NCBI RefSeq assembly: GCF_003015145.1 | Contig: NZ_CP027845.1 | Coordinates: forward strand, 744,001 to 808,000 | Source of the DNA: Candidatus Phycorickettsia trachydisci | GTDB lineage: Bacteria > Pseudomonadota > Alphaproteobacteria > Rickettsiales > Rickettsiaceae | Length of the DNA: 64,000 nucleotides | Direction: 5' to 3' | Shown here: positions 29,171 through 37,501 of the stretch, piece after piece | How positions within the stretch are numbered: position 1 is the stretch's first letter | Layout of the letters: each line of letters opens with the position of its first letter | Notes under the pieces: generated by a model | Told to the model about the DNA's origin: nothing | The model's input: the letters and a program-made list of their open reading frames with translations, nothing else | The model's database searches: none | Program-made: the position numbers and the translations under genes

Positions 29171-30265
29171 TCAATCCGAAATATTATCACCCATAACTTC
29201 TACAGATTCAGGTTTATCTAAAATGAATTGCGATACGTATAACGCAATTTGATCTGATGGCTCAAGCAAATCATTCAATAATTCCTTAGGTCCATCTAAG
29301 TCATGCAACATACTAATACTAGGAGATTTAATACCATCTATGGTTTTGGAAAACATATCTTTTTGAGTATCTTGAAGCGTCTTAATTAAAGTCTTATCCC
29401 TATTTAATAAAGCAATGATTGCTATCTGAATCTCTTCAATAGAATGATAAGTGTCAATTATGAATGATAAACCTTCAGCTTTTTCCCAAAACTGCTGTAA
29501 CAACATTTCATCTTTAAATAGGTGGGCAAATTTATACTTATAATCTTTGTTATCAACTGCATTAAGAATACTAGCAAAATTTACCAAACCTTCATACGCT
29601 TTTTCCACTAGCTCGTCACCAAATTCATAGGCCTCTAGCAAACCTACTTTAAAAAAAGAATTAGCAACTTTTAAGTTAAGATATATCTTGTCAATCAAAT
29701 GGTCCGTTTGAACCGATAAAGTATCGAAATTTTCTTTTAAATATTCATATACCTCTACGTTTGATAAATCTATATAAGCACCTCTTAATATTAATAGACA
29801 GATTATATTTGAAAGATTTTGCTCAACTGCAAAAGAAATTAAATTTAATGCCCCTTTATCGTTTAAATAACTTTCCCAATTAATTAATAATTGAGCACTT
29901 TGTACTTTTCCTAACTTTAATGCATAATGAAGCGGCAGGCGTCCTTTTGCATCTCGAACATTTACATCTGCCCCAGCTTCAATAAGACTTTGCAACATAC
30001 AAACATCACCAAATTTAGTAGCATAGTGCAAAGGCGCATTACCTTCAGCATCAAAATCGTTAATAACTTTTTTAAAGCCTAAATTCAGCAAATTATCAAC
30101 TGATTTGCTCTTACCACTTTGAGTTGCAAAGTGCAGTAAGTTTCTATTTGTTAGAGGAATTTTTAAACTGAGATTTTCTTCTTGATTCAACAAATCTTGT
30201 ATTACACTTTGACTATCTTCTTCCCAAATCGCTTTCATTAACTTAAATCCTGGGGTAATGGTCAT
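29171..30265 (-). CDS. ankyrin-repeat protein, 364 residues
   Basis: Ankyrin units lie at about residues 10-170: RNLLHFATQSGKSKSVDNLL, NAPLHYATKFGDVCMLQSLI and RLPLHYALKLGKVQSAQLLI. The remainder is helical. Near the C-terminus PKELLNDLLEPSDQIALYVS resembles a shortened F-box-like helix pair, and its DQIALYVS recalls DQVNLFVS at the end of the 1060-residue ankyrin protein (891-4073). The start is either ATG 30265 or ATG 30238 (MKAIWEED); neither has a good ribosome-binding site. Confidence 0.83.
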   Translation of the reverse strand: MTITPGFKLMKAIWEEDSQSVIQDLLNQEENLSLKIPLTNRNLLHFATQSGKSKSVDNLLNLGFKKVINDFDAEGNAPLHYATKFGDVCMLQSLIEAGADVNVRDAKGRLPLHYALKLGKVQSAQLLINWESYLNDKGALNLISFAVEQNLSNIICLLILRGAYIDLSNVEVYEYLKENFDTLSVQTDHLIDKIYLNLKVANSFFKVGLLEAYEFGDELVEKAYEGLVNFASILNAVDNKDYKYKFAHLFKDEMLLQQFWEKAEGLSFIIDTYHSIEEIQIAIIALLNRDKTLIKTLQDTQKDMFSKTIDGIKSPSISMLHDLDGPKELLNDLLEPSDQIALYVSQFILDKPESVEVMGDNISD

Positions 30266-30365
30266 AGTAATTAGAACTTGAATTTTTATTCTTATCCTTA
30301 CACTAAAATCATTGCTTTAGTCAATAAAAAATCCTTCCAGATGTTTTAATAAATCTGATACGTGT

Positions 30366-30575
30366 TCACAGATTCTTAGATCCATCTACACCAAGCCATT
30401 GGAAAGATATATCCTCATAATCTTCCTCCAACTTTGGTTTTTCCGGCTCGATTAGAGTGACTTGCTCTGATGCTTTGATCATATTAGACTGATCAACAAT
30501 ATTTTGCAAAAGCTCTAGATTCTCTTCTTGATTAAGCTTGATTGCTAATTTTTGGATATCTAATTTTTGAGACAT
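30366..30575 (-). CDS. small protein coupled to the Rpn nuclease
   Basis: A 69-residue acidic, Gln/Leu/Glu-rich protein (MSQKLDIQKLAIKLNQEENL...), predicted helical in the first half. Its ATG shares a base with the stop of the Rpn gene (TAATG at 30573-30577), so it is almost certainly translated from the same mRNA. No family recognised. Coupling to a nuclease gene invites the idea of an accessory or inhibitor protein, but nothing in the sequence proves it. Confidence 0.65.
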   Translation of the reverse strand: MSQKLDIQKLAIKLNQEENLELLQNIVDQSNMIKASEQVTLIEPEKPKLEEDYEDISFQWLGVDGSKNL

Positions 30576-31711
30576 TATGTAGCATACTCGGAGCTGGGTT
30601 CGGCTACAAGACCCATAAGCTTCTCTACGGGCACTAAACCATTTTCATGTACATATGCTTCTACTACCGTAATTTGTTGCTCAGTTAAGTCATCGCACAC
30701 GTCCACTAATGTTGCATGAGAAATGCTTTTTACTATGAGTTTTTGCAGCATATCAAGCTTTCCTTCTAACTTTCCTTCTAACTTTCCTTTAGTCTCACCC
30801 TTGGCCTCACCTATAGCCTCACCTTCTATTTTAGCTTTTTTACAAGCTTCTTCAAAAGCGGCTTCAATTTCTTCTCTTTCTTTACGATCAAACATTTCTT
30901 CAATCGTTTCTTGAAGGTATTCGGTCATTTTTCCTTCTTTTTCCAAATTAGTTTTCATCATAATTTCATACCCCTTTTTAATGTCAGGATCAAAATAATC
31001 TTGGACCTCATCCATACTATTTATTTTAGCACAGTTATCAAAAAAATACAATAATTGCGCCTTTTTATCAGTACGTAAGTTCACTTTACCCTTTTCTAAA
31101 GCCTTAACAAATTTACGTACTTCTGCAAACTTCCAATGCATAACATTTTGAAACATCTCCATATGTCCCCTCTCAGCTATTGTAGGCATTACAGTTTGTT
31201 CATACTTATCATCGTCAACATACTCTTTACCTTTAATTAGATTATCCTTTGAAATAACTAAAATGTGAGTTTTTTTCAATTTTTCATGAATATTCTCAGA
31301 ATCACCTGCAAAAATTTCATTCACTACAAGCCTTGCCATATAATATTGCATTCGGCAGATAAAATATTTTTTATACTGCCTTTGCATTTCCACTATCACC
31401 TCCTCATCATGATTAGTTTGGCATCTTAAATCAAATATCACCTTCTGCTCCATTGAATGATTCGCAACCAATTCTTGAGGTAAAAATTCTACATCATCAA
31501 TTACTTTATCTTCCTTGAAATCTAAGAATATGTTGATTAAATACTTTAGAAAGTCTTTATTAGCACATAACATTTTAAACGTCACATCATAAGTTGGATC
31601 AGCAAAATTTTTAGTACTCTCTGAAGCCAATACTTCTTTTCTTATCTGATCTTGTGTTTGTTGGTCTAGCTTACGATTCTTTTTGGAAGAAGGCATAATA
31701 GTTATATTCAT
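30575..31711 (-). CDS. Rpn-family PD-(D/E)XK nuclease / transposase-like protein
   Basis: Belongs to the recombination-promoting nuclease/putative transposase (RpnA-like, formerly transposase_31) family, abundant in Rickettsiales. DPTYDVTFKMLCANKDFLKYLINI (about residues 38-61) opens the domain. FDLRCQTNHDEEVIVEMQRQ (about 93-112) carries the nuclease core D...E-x-Q (PD-(D/E)XK variant, here EMQ). The C-terminal region is charged and has a 4-residue periodic stretch (GEAIGEAKGETKGKLEGKLE) that comes from 12-base DNA repeats around 30765-30835. The start may be ATG 31711 or ATG 31696. No terminal inverted repeats were found, so it is not shown to be mobile. Confidence 0.85.
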   Translation of the reverse strand: MNITIMPSSKKNRKLDQQTQDQIRKEVLASESTKNFADPTYDVTFKMLCANKDFLKYLINIFLDFKEDKVIDDVEFLPQELVANHSMEQKVIFDLRCQTNHDEEVIVEMQRQYKKYFICRMQYYMARLVVNEIFAGDSENIHEKLKKTHILVISKDNLIKGKEYVDDDKYEQTVMPTIAERGHMEMFQNVMHWKFAEVRKFVKALEKGKVNLRTDKKAQLLYFFDNCAKINSMDEVQDYFDPDIKKGYEIMMKTNLEKEGKMTEYLQETIEEMFDRKEREEIEAAFEEACKKAKIEGEAIGEAKGETKGKLEGKLEGKLDMLQKLIVKSISHATLVDVCDDLTEQQITVVEAYVHENGLVPVEKLMGLVAEPSSEYAT

Positions 31712-31761
31712 GGGTTAATGTTAGATAAATGGTATTACACAGCCAAAGATAGCTATAATAT

Positions 31762-32484
31762 TTAAAGTTTTTCAAAAAAATTTCGATCAAAAAGCCTCTC
31801 TGCCTCACTTAAGCTCTTAGCTATACTTTCAAGATCATATTGATCATCAAAGGCATTACCAAAAACCTTAAAGTGGTACTTATATTTACTTTCTAAACCA
31901 AGCAAAACAGATTTTAAAACAATAAACATAGCCGTTGTTGGATCAGTATTATTGGAACATACGCGATATTCTAAACGTATAGGCTTAGTACCTGGAATTC
32001 TAACTGCTACACTTCTATTATTATTGCCATAACAAACCTTGGTTGGAGCCATAAATTTATCATCTAGACGCGCATAATCTTCTTCATAAGGTAAAATGAG
32101 CTTTAAGGTCTTGTTAATGTATTGGCATAGGCCGTTTGCTGCAAAATCAAGAAATGCGCCTCGATCAAAAAGATTATTCTGATTATTATCTAGCAAATTA
32201 AGATGCAAATGCATACTACTCCCATAGTCATCTTTAAAAGGTTTTGGACTTAAATCTGCACCCGCTGCTTTCAGCAGAATGCGATCTCTTTCAATAGATT
32301 CTATACATTCCCAAACATTATCAAATGGACCCTTATTAATCTCATATTGATCCTTTCCCTTTTCTTTTTGCACTTCTATCCCCAAGGGTTCTCGCGCATA
32401 AAACTCTATCTCGTAGCCCAAAATTGGTTTTAGGCCTTTCTGTTCATAAATTGTAAGAAGACTTATTAATTTTTGCTTCATCAT
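31762..32484 (-). CDS. minimal glutamine-synthetase-like protein
   Basis: At 240 residues it is about half of a normal glutamine synthetase, yet the order of catalytic-core motifs is kept: GYEIEFYAR (metal Glu pair, about residues 23-31), DQYEINKGPFDN (about 45-56), PKPFKDDYGSSMHLHLNL (MHxH motif, about 80-97), APTKVCYGNNNRSVAVRIP (about 146-164) and RLEYRVCSNNTDPTTAMF (about 171-188). The N-terminal beta-grasp domain is missing altogether. It may be a ligase for another amine or a non-enzymatic relic. The ATG overlaps the hdaA stop as TAATG, placing it last in grpE-permease-hdaA-GS. Confidence 0.8.
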   Translation of the reverse strand: MMKQKLISLLTIYEQKGLKPILGYEIEFYAREPLGIEVQKEKGKDQYEINKGPFDNVWECIESIERDRILLKAAGADLSPKPFKDDYGSSMHLHLNLLDNNQNNLFDRGAFLDFAANGLCQYINKTLKLILPYEEDYARLDDKFMAPTKVCYGNNNRSVAVRIPGTKPIRLEYRVCSNNTDPTTAMFIVLKSVLLGLESKYKYHFKVFGNAFDDQYDLESIAKSLSEAERLFDRNFFEKL

Positions 32485-33128
32485 TAAGGAGTCGTTGCAA
32501 GGAAAAGTTTCTTGATTAACCCAGCATTAATCGGCTTATTAGTATTCAGTGATTCAGCGTTAAGAATATTGACAGCTTTATATGCTGAGTGAAAATTCAA
32601 AGGTATTAAATCTGCAACTAAACTTATCATTTTAGGTTCAATCTGAAGAGATTTACTCGCAAACTCTTTACTCAGAATCACCTTAATTGTTTCTTTATCA
32701 GGAGTATTAATATAGCTTACATCAATACTTTTAAGCCTCGAAACCAGATCTTTAAGCTTGAAATGATCAGGAAATTTAGAGCTTGTAAAAAGACAGTACT
32801 TTTTTGCCTCATTACACATATTGAAAATACCCAATAAATCTTTTTCATCCTTTTCACTAATATCTTCCACAATAACATTGGAAGATATGTTTGAAACTTT
32901 AGATAAAAATTTGGCTTCTGCCTTTTGCGCCCAAATGTGGGCTAAATGAGTTTTACCTGACTGCTTAGGCCCAATGAGTAGTAAAAAGTAAGGGTATGCT
33001 GCGTGACTCCAGCTAGATGGCCATTCACAAATTTTCTGAAAACTTAAGTTATTTGCACCAGTCACTATAAACTCCTCTATGGCATATGAAGTTTTTTGTG
33101 GAAAATCAAAGGTGCTTTGCTGATGCAT
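32484..33128 (-). CDS. hdaA: HdaA/Hda-like DnaA regulator
   Basis: A DnaA-related AAA+ protein without the DNA-binding domain, as in Hda/HdaA, which promotes hydrolysis of DnaA-bound ATP on the loaded sliding clamp. The opening QQSTFDFPQKTSY contains a QSTFDF segment that fits a clamp-binding motif. The P-loop is GPKQSGKTHLAHIW (about residues 53-66), and FTSSKFP near 115 matches the sensor-1 strand of the family. Length 214 is typical. It overlaps the permease stop by 23 bases and the GS-like start by one. Confidence 0.88.
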   Translation of the reverse strand: MHQQSTFDFPQKTSYAIEEFIVTGANNLSFQKICEWPSSWSHAAYPYFLLLIGPKQSGKTHLAHIWAQKAEAKFLSKVSNISSNVIVEDISEKDEKDLLGIFNMCNEAKKYCLFTSSKFPDHFKLKDLVSRLKSIDVSYINTPDKETIKVILSKEFASKSLQIEPKMISLVADLIPLNFHSAYKAVNILNAESLNTNKPINAGLIKKLFLATTP

Positions 33129-34137
33129 TCAAATTATTTATTAAATCTTTAGCAATTGAAGTTAAAGGCAGCCCAATAAACAATCCATACATACCAAGTA
33201 TATGCCACCAAGCCATTAAAGTAAAAATCATCACCACCGGATGCAAACCCATTTTATCTCCTATAATCTTTGGAGCCACTATGTACCCTTCAAGTATTTG
33301 ACCTATAAAATATATTGTCACCACATAAGCTAGGTGATAGTCTATTCCAAATTGAAATAGAGTTGCTAAGACGCTTAGAAAAAGCGACACCGTAATCCCA
33401 ACTAAAGGAGCTGCAACCAAAATACCCGAAATCATACCCAGTACTAAACTTAAATCTATCCCTGCAAAGCTTAAGAAAAAGCTATAGTACAGTATCATTA
33501 CTACACAAACTTCAAATTGCCCCACGGCAAATTCCGTAAAAACCTTAACGCAGTCCTTAATAAAGAACTGAACGCTCTCGTTCAAACCCGCAATTGTCTG
33601 CTTTATAAAACCGCGGATTAAATCATAATCTTTGATAAAGTAAAAGTTAGTTATAGGCAAAAGTATGAATAGGACTATCAGGTTTACTATAGCCATTGCA
33701 GACTGCCAAATATTACCTATAAATGAAGGGATTTGGGATAATAAACCATTACTGATAGTTCTTACAAAATCAGAGACGCGAGTTGCAATTTCTGGGTCAA
33801 GAGTGCCTATTTGCTTCTCAAGCATAGGCACTATGGATTGCTGCAAATAACTATTATATTGAGGAATTTTATATATAAAAATTATGCTTTGACTGTAAAT
33901 AACAGGAATAATTTTTAAGACCAAAGTAATAACTAAGCTCCAAAAAAAGCTGAAAATGAAAAAAAACGCCATGTTCCTATAACGCATTTTAGAGGCAAAT
34001 GCGCTAATTAAGGGCTCAAGCACCGATGCCAAAAAGTATGATATCGCCATCATTAGAGCTATATGCCAAAATAAATATAGCCCTAGAGCGAGTAAAACTA
34101 GAAATGAAACTGAATAAATGCTTTTTATTTTAACCAT
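33106..34137 (-). CDS. AI-2E/PerM-family permease
   Basis: A 343-residue membrane protein of the AI-2E transporter (PerM/YdgG) family. It has two N-terminal helix pairs, a long amphipathic central segment (about residues 90-150), and a C-terminal block with the family signature GQILEGYIVAPKIIGDKMGL near 280, followed by PVVMIFTLMAW and GLPLTSIAKDLIN. Family substrates vary (autoinducer-2, Na+/H+) and are not predictable here. It overlaps grpE by 8 bases upstream and hdaA downstream; the perM-hdaA pairing is common in alphaproteobacteria. Confidence 0.9.
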   Translation of the reverse strand: MVKIKSIYSVSFLVLLALGLYLFWHIALMMAISYFLASVLEPLISAFASKMRYRNMAFFFIFSFFWSLVITLVLKIIPVIYSQSIIFIYKIPQYNSYLQQSIVPMLEKQIGTLDPEIATRVSDFVRTISNGLLSQIPSFIGNIWQSAMAIVNLIVLFILLPITNFYFIKDYDLIRGFIKQTIAGLNESVQFFIKDCVKVFTEFAVGQFEVCVVMILYYSFFLSFAGIDLSLVLGMISGILVAAPLVGITVSLFLSVLATLFQFGIDYHLAYVVTIYFIGQILEGYIVAPKIIGDKMGLHPVVMIFTLMAWWHILGMYGLFIGLPLTSIAKDLINNLNASAKHL

Positions 34138-34678
34138 CCACTTTATCTTTTTCAGGGTCTTTTGCTATTGTTACGCTAGCTGGACGCAAAAGTCTATCCC
34201 TAATTTTATATCCTTTTTGCATAATGGTGACAACTGAACCATTAGGATATTCGTTTGTTTCAACTTGCGAAATCGCTTGGTGAATGTTATGGTCAAAAGC
34301 TTGACCAGGTTCGGTTGAGATTTGAGAAATACCATGTCTTGCTAAAACATCTTTAAGTTGTCCATAAATCATCTCAACACCTTGCAATATCAATTCTACC
34401 TCTTGAGATGTCACTTCTTTACTAGGTTTGTGAGAAATAGCTAGATCTAAATTATCTGTCACGCTGATCAAGTCTCTAGCAAAGGAAGTTAAAGCATATT
34501 GACGTTCTTCTTGAATTTGCTTTTCCGTACGTTTACGCATATTATCAAGCTCCGCGCTACTTCTTAAGACCTTATCTTTTAATTTTTCTATTTCTTCTTC
34601 CAAATCTTGGATAGAAGGTTTTTTTTCTGAAATTTCTGTTTCTTCTTCAATATTGTGATTTTTTGCTTGATTACTCAT
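34130..34678 (-). CDS. grpE: GrpE nucleotide exchange factor
   Basis: GrpE releases ADP from DnaK in the Hsp70 cycle. At 182 residues it has the usual acidic disordered N-terminus, a long coiled coil (EEEIEKLKDKVLRSSAELDN, about residues 27-46, then MRKRTEKQIQEE) and the C-terminal beta domain with QGVEMIYGQLKDVLARHGI and GYKIRDRLLRPASVTIAK. It is the first gene of a minus-strand unit of four and is divergent from tmk. dnaK and dnaJ are not in the window. Confidence 0.97.
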   Translation of the reverse strand: MSNQAKNHNIEEETEISEKKPSIQDLEEEIEKLKDKVLRSSAELDNMRKRTEKQIQEERQYALTSFARDLISVTDNLDLAISHKPSKEVTSQEVELILQGVEMIYGQLKDVLARHGISQISTEPGQAFDHNIHQAISQVETNEYPNGSVVTIMQKGYKIRDRLLRPASVTIAKDPEKDKVDG

Positions 34679-34749
34679 AATTTATTTTTCTACTGTTAAT
34701 GTTATTATGTAAATTATAGTTTTGCATGTCCAATTTATCAAGGTTACTT

Positions 34750-35385
34750 ATGACACAAAAAGGATTTTTCATCACCTTTGAAGGAGGAGATGGTTCAAGT
34801 AAAACCACTCAAGCAAAACTTTTAAGGCACTATCTGCAAAATGCTGGATTTAAAATTTTGTTAACTCGCGAACCGGGTGGAACGGCTTTAGGAGAGCGTC
34901 TTCGAGATATTATACTTCAAGAAAATACTGCTAACATTACCGATTTACTACTCGTCATGGCAGCAAGAAATGAACATCTAGATAAGGTGATTAAACCAGC
35001 TATGAAAGATGGAGTAGTTGTCATTTGCGACCGCTTTATAGATTCTACAGCTACATATCAAGCAACAAGCGACTTAAGTATAGATAGTATATATCAACTT
35101 CACGCAATGCTATTTGATAACCTGATGCCGGATTTGACTATATTACTAAACCTAGATCCAGAGGAAGCATTAAGACGAGCACAGAAGAGGAACGAAACAC
35201 TTGAAGATAAAATGGAAACCAAAGGTCTTAACTTTCATTTAGATGTTTTCGAAAAATATCATCAAATATCTCGCCTATTTCCCGATAGAGTAAAAGTAGT
35301 TGATGCTAATAGAGATATTCAAGAAATAAAAGAAGAAATCGATAATATAATCAAAACAATACCGTATTTTAAAGATAGGCTTTAG
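34750..35385 (+). CDS. tmk: thymidylate kinase
   Basis: Phosphorylates dTMP to dTDP, the step after ThyX. The P-loop is FEGGDGSSKTTQAK: the usual Gly before Lys is Ser, a mild deviation. DR-type motif VVICDRFIDSTATYQ near residue 88 and the LID region LRRAQKRNE are present. I chose ATG 34750 (MTQKGFFITFEG), giving 211 residues, because an AAGG lies 6 bases upstream; ATG 34726 would add eight residues with no such site. Divergent from grpE. Confidence 0.95.
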   Translation: MTQKGFFITFEGGDGSSKTTQAKLLRHYLQNAGFKILLTREPGGTALGERLRDIILQENTANITDLLLVMAARNEHLDKVIKPAMKDGVVVICDRFIDSTATYQATSDLSIDSIYQLHAMLFDNLMPDLTILLNLDPEEALRRAQKRNETLEDKMETKGLNFHLDVFEKYHQISRLFPDRVKVVDANRDIQEIKEEIDNIIKTIPYFKDRL

Positions 35386-35492
35386 TTTGACACGATATTA
35401 AAAAAACTTAGCTTATTAAAATGATTTGAGGTTGATGTGAAGCTTTATTATCATTATGCTTTCATAATGTACAACATACTCCTAACTTTTTT

Positions 35493-36770
35493 ATGCATAT
35501 CATAAAACGATCTATTTTTTACATCCTTATCCTCTCTTTTTCTTTAGTAGAAGCAAGGAGTAAACTAACACTTTCTTCAGAAAATTTGACCTATATTGAA
35601 CAGTTCATCAATGTTTTTGAAAAGATATCAAAAGAGTATGTGGAGGAGCCAAATAAACAAAAATTACTTGATGGAGCTTTAAATGGTATGCTCTCATCCT
35701 TAGACCCTCATTCTCAATATTTCACAGAAGAAGAATTACAAGATTTTATTACTAAAAATGAAGGTAAATTTGGAGGAATTGGAGTAGAAATCATTCATGA
35801 AGAAGGGGTTATTAAGGTTATTAGCACATTAGATGACCTACCAGCGGCAAAAGCCGGGATTAATTCAGGTGATTACATTATAGCCGTAGAGGGAGAATTA
35901 GTTAAAAATCTCGGATTTAATAAAGCCGTCAAAAATATGCGAGGCTTGCCAGGCACTAAAGTCAAATTAACAGTTATAAAAATAGACTCTAAGATGCCTC
36001 AGGAAATGGAGTTAGTTCGTGAAATAGTAAAAACCCAAGCTATAAGACATAGTAGAGATAACAATGTTGGCTACATACGCCTTGCCACATTTAATGAGAA
36101 TTCAGCAGATGAACTTAAAGCAGCAATTGCTTCATTAAACAAACAAAGCGGATTAGAAGGTTTGATATTAGATTTAAGAAATAATCCAGGTGGACCTTTG
36201 GATCAAGCCATAAAAATTACTGAATATTTCATCGAATCAGGTATTATAGTATCCACTGAGGGACGTGATAAGACTAATAACAAAGTATACTTGGCAAATT
36301 CTTTTGCAAAAAAAGCACCAAAACTAAATATGGTAGTGTTAATTAACTCAGGCTCAGCATCAGCGTCAGAGATAGTTGCAGGTGCTTTGCAAGAACATAA
36401 ACGCGCAATTATTTTAGGTACCAAGTCTTTTGGTAAAGCTTCCGTACAGACTTTCGTAAAATTAAATGAACACTCAGGGATGAAATTAACTACCGCAAAA
36501 TATTACACCCCAAATGGCAAATGTATACAAGCCGAAGGTATACAACCAGATATCGTTGTTGAAGTTGCAAAAGTTGATTACCTCAAGTTTGATGATGATA
36601 AAAAATTCTTTGAGAAATCTTATCAAAATCACTTAGCTGGAGATAAAAAAACCCTTAACAAAAAGTTAGGAGAAGAAACTACAACAGAAACCTCAGAACG
36701 TTATAAGAAAGATTATCAATATGCACGTGCTTTTGATTTAATCAAGGCTCTCAAAATAGTCTCTAAATAG
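35493..36770 (+). CDS. ctpA: S41 carboxy-terminal processing protease
   Basis: A periplasmic tail-specific serine protease. N-terminal signal peptide (MHIIKRSIFYILILSFSLVEA), then GALNGMLSSLDPHSQYFTEE, typical of CtpA. A PDZ domain spans about residues 85-165 (GGIGVEIIHEEGVIKVIS). The catalytic core has Ser in NSGSASASEIVAGAL near 288 and Lys in LGTKSFGKASVQT near 312. Length 425 fits. It is not linked to an envC-like gene as in many proteobacteria. A hairpin follows the gene. Confidence 0.95.
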   Translation: MHIIKRSIFYILILSFSLVEARSKLTLSSENLTYIEQFINVFEKISKEYVEEPNKQKLLDGALNGMLSSLDPHSQYFTEEELQDFITKNEGKFGGIGVEIIHEEGVIKVISTLDDLPAAKAGINSGDYIIAVEGELVKNLGFNKAVKNMRGLPGTKVKLTVIKIDSKMPQEMELVREIVKTQAIRHSRDNNVGYIRLATFNENSADELKAAIASLNKQSGLEGLILDLRNNPGGPLDQAIKITEYFIESGIIVSTEGRDKTNNKVYLANSFAKKAPKLNMVVLINSGSASASEIVAGALQEHKRAIILGTKSFGKASVQTFVKLNEHSGMKLTTAKYYTPNGKCIQAEGIQPDIVVEVAKVDYLKFDDDKKFFEKSYQNHLAGDKKTLNKKLGEETTTETSERYKKDYQYARAFDLIKALKIVSK

Positions 36771-36787
36771 GCATTATAATATTTTCA

Positions 36788-36828
36788 AGCACCTTAGAAG
36801 AAGTTAATCTAAAAACTTTTAAGGTGCT
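36788..36828. terminator. 13-bp hairpin after ctpA
   Basis: AGCACCTTAGAAG (36788-36800) pairs with CTTTTAAGGTGCT (36816-36828) with one G-T wobble and a 15-base loop, 18 bases after the ctpA stop. No T tract follows, so termination may need other factors. Confidence 0.45.
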
Positions 36829-36907
36829 AGGAATGCTCGATGAATACAGCGCACTATCTGAGGAGTAAATTCACCCAAAGAACTAATTTTCTAAAATCAC
36901 CATTTCA

Positions 36908-36916
36908 TGGTATAAT
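36908..36916 (+). promoter_or_regulatory. extended -10 promoter of rppH-prmC
   Basis: TGGTATAAT at 36908-36916 is a perfect extended -10. The -35 region is poor (TTTCTA at the right spacing). The rppH start follows 48 bases later. Confidence 0.5.
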
Positions 36917-36964
36917 ACAAATAACTCACAGGGAAAATCCCTTTAATATTTAAGTTTACATTTT

Positions 36965-37501
36965 ATGGATTCAAAATCTCTGATGCACGAAGCATCGAAT
37001 GAGGATAGGAAAAACTATCCCAATCATCTACTTTACAAAAAATTAGACTACAGATTAGGAGTAGGTTTAATGATTATCAATAAAAGTAAGAAAATTTTTG
37101 TTGCAAAACGTATAGACTCAAAAACGCCCTTCTCCTGGCAGATGCCACAAGGAGGAATTGACGTGGGAGAGACTCCTAGCAAAGCAGCAATGCGCGAAAT
37201 GGAAGAGGAGATAGGCTGCGGATATGGACAAATCCTTGCTGAAACCAAACACTGGTATTGCTACGACTTACCCCCGAGATTGATACATAAAATGTGGGAT
37301 GGGCAGTACAAAGGTCAAAAGCAAAAATGGTTTTTAGTAAGGTTCACAGGCGAAGATAAAGATATTAACTTGCAAACAGAAAAACCAGAATTTGAAAAAT
37401 GGAAGTGGGTCAGACACTCACAATTGATGAATATAGTCATTCCATTTAAAAAACACTTATACCAAGCTGTATTAAATGAATTTATTCATTTTTTGGCATG
37501 A
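36965..37501 (+). CDS. rppH: RNA pyrophosphohydrolase
   Basis: A Nudix hydrolase that removes pyrophosphate from the 5' end of transcripts, starting their decay by RNases; in invasive bacteria it has been called InvA/Nud[21 protein letters not shown] leads to [20 protein letters not shown], and the Nudix box (GGIDVGETP...REMEEEIG, about residues 62-84) is complete. Length 178 is near the alphaproteobacterial norm. The stop overlaps the prmC ATG (ATGA), so the two are translationally coupled. Confidence 0.95.
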   Translation: MDSKSLMHEASNEDRKNYPNHLLYKKLDYRLGVGLMIINKSKKIFVAKRIDSKTPFSWQMPQGGIDVGETPSKAAMREMEEEIGCGYGQILAETKHWYCYDLPPRLIHKMWDGQYKGQKQKWFLVRFTGEDKDINLQTEKPEFEKWKWVRHSQLMNIVIPFKKHLYQAVLNEFIHFLA

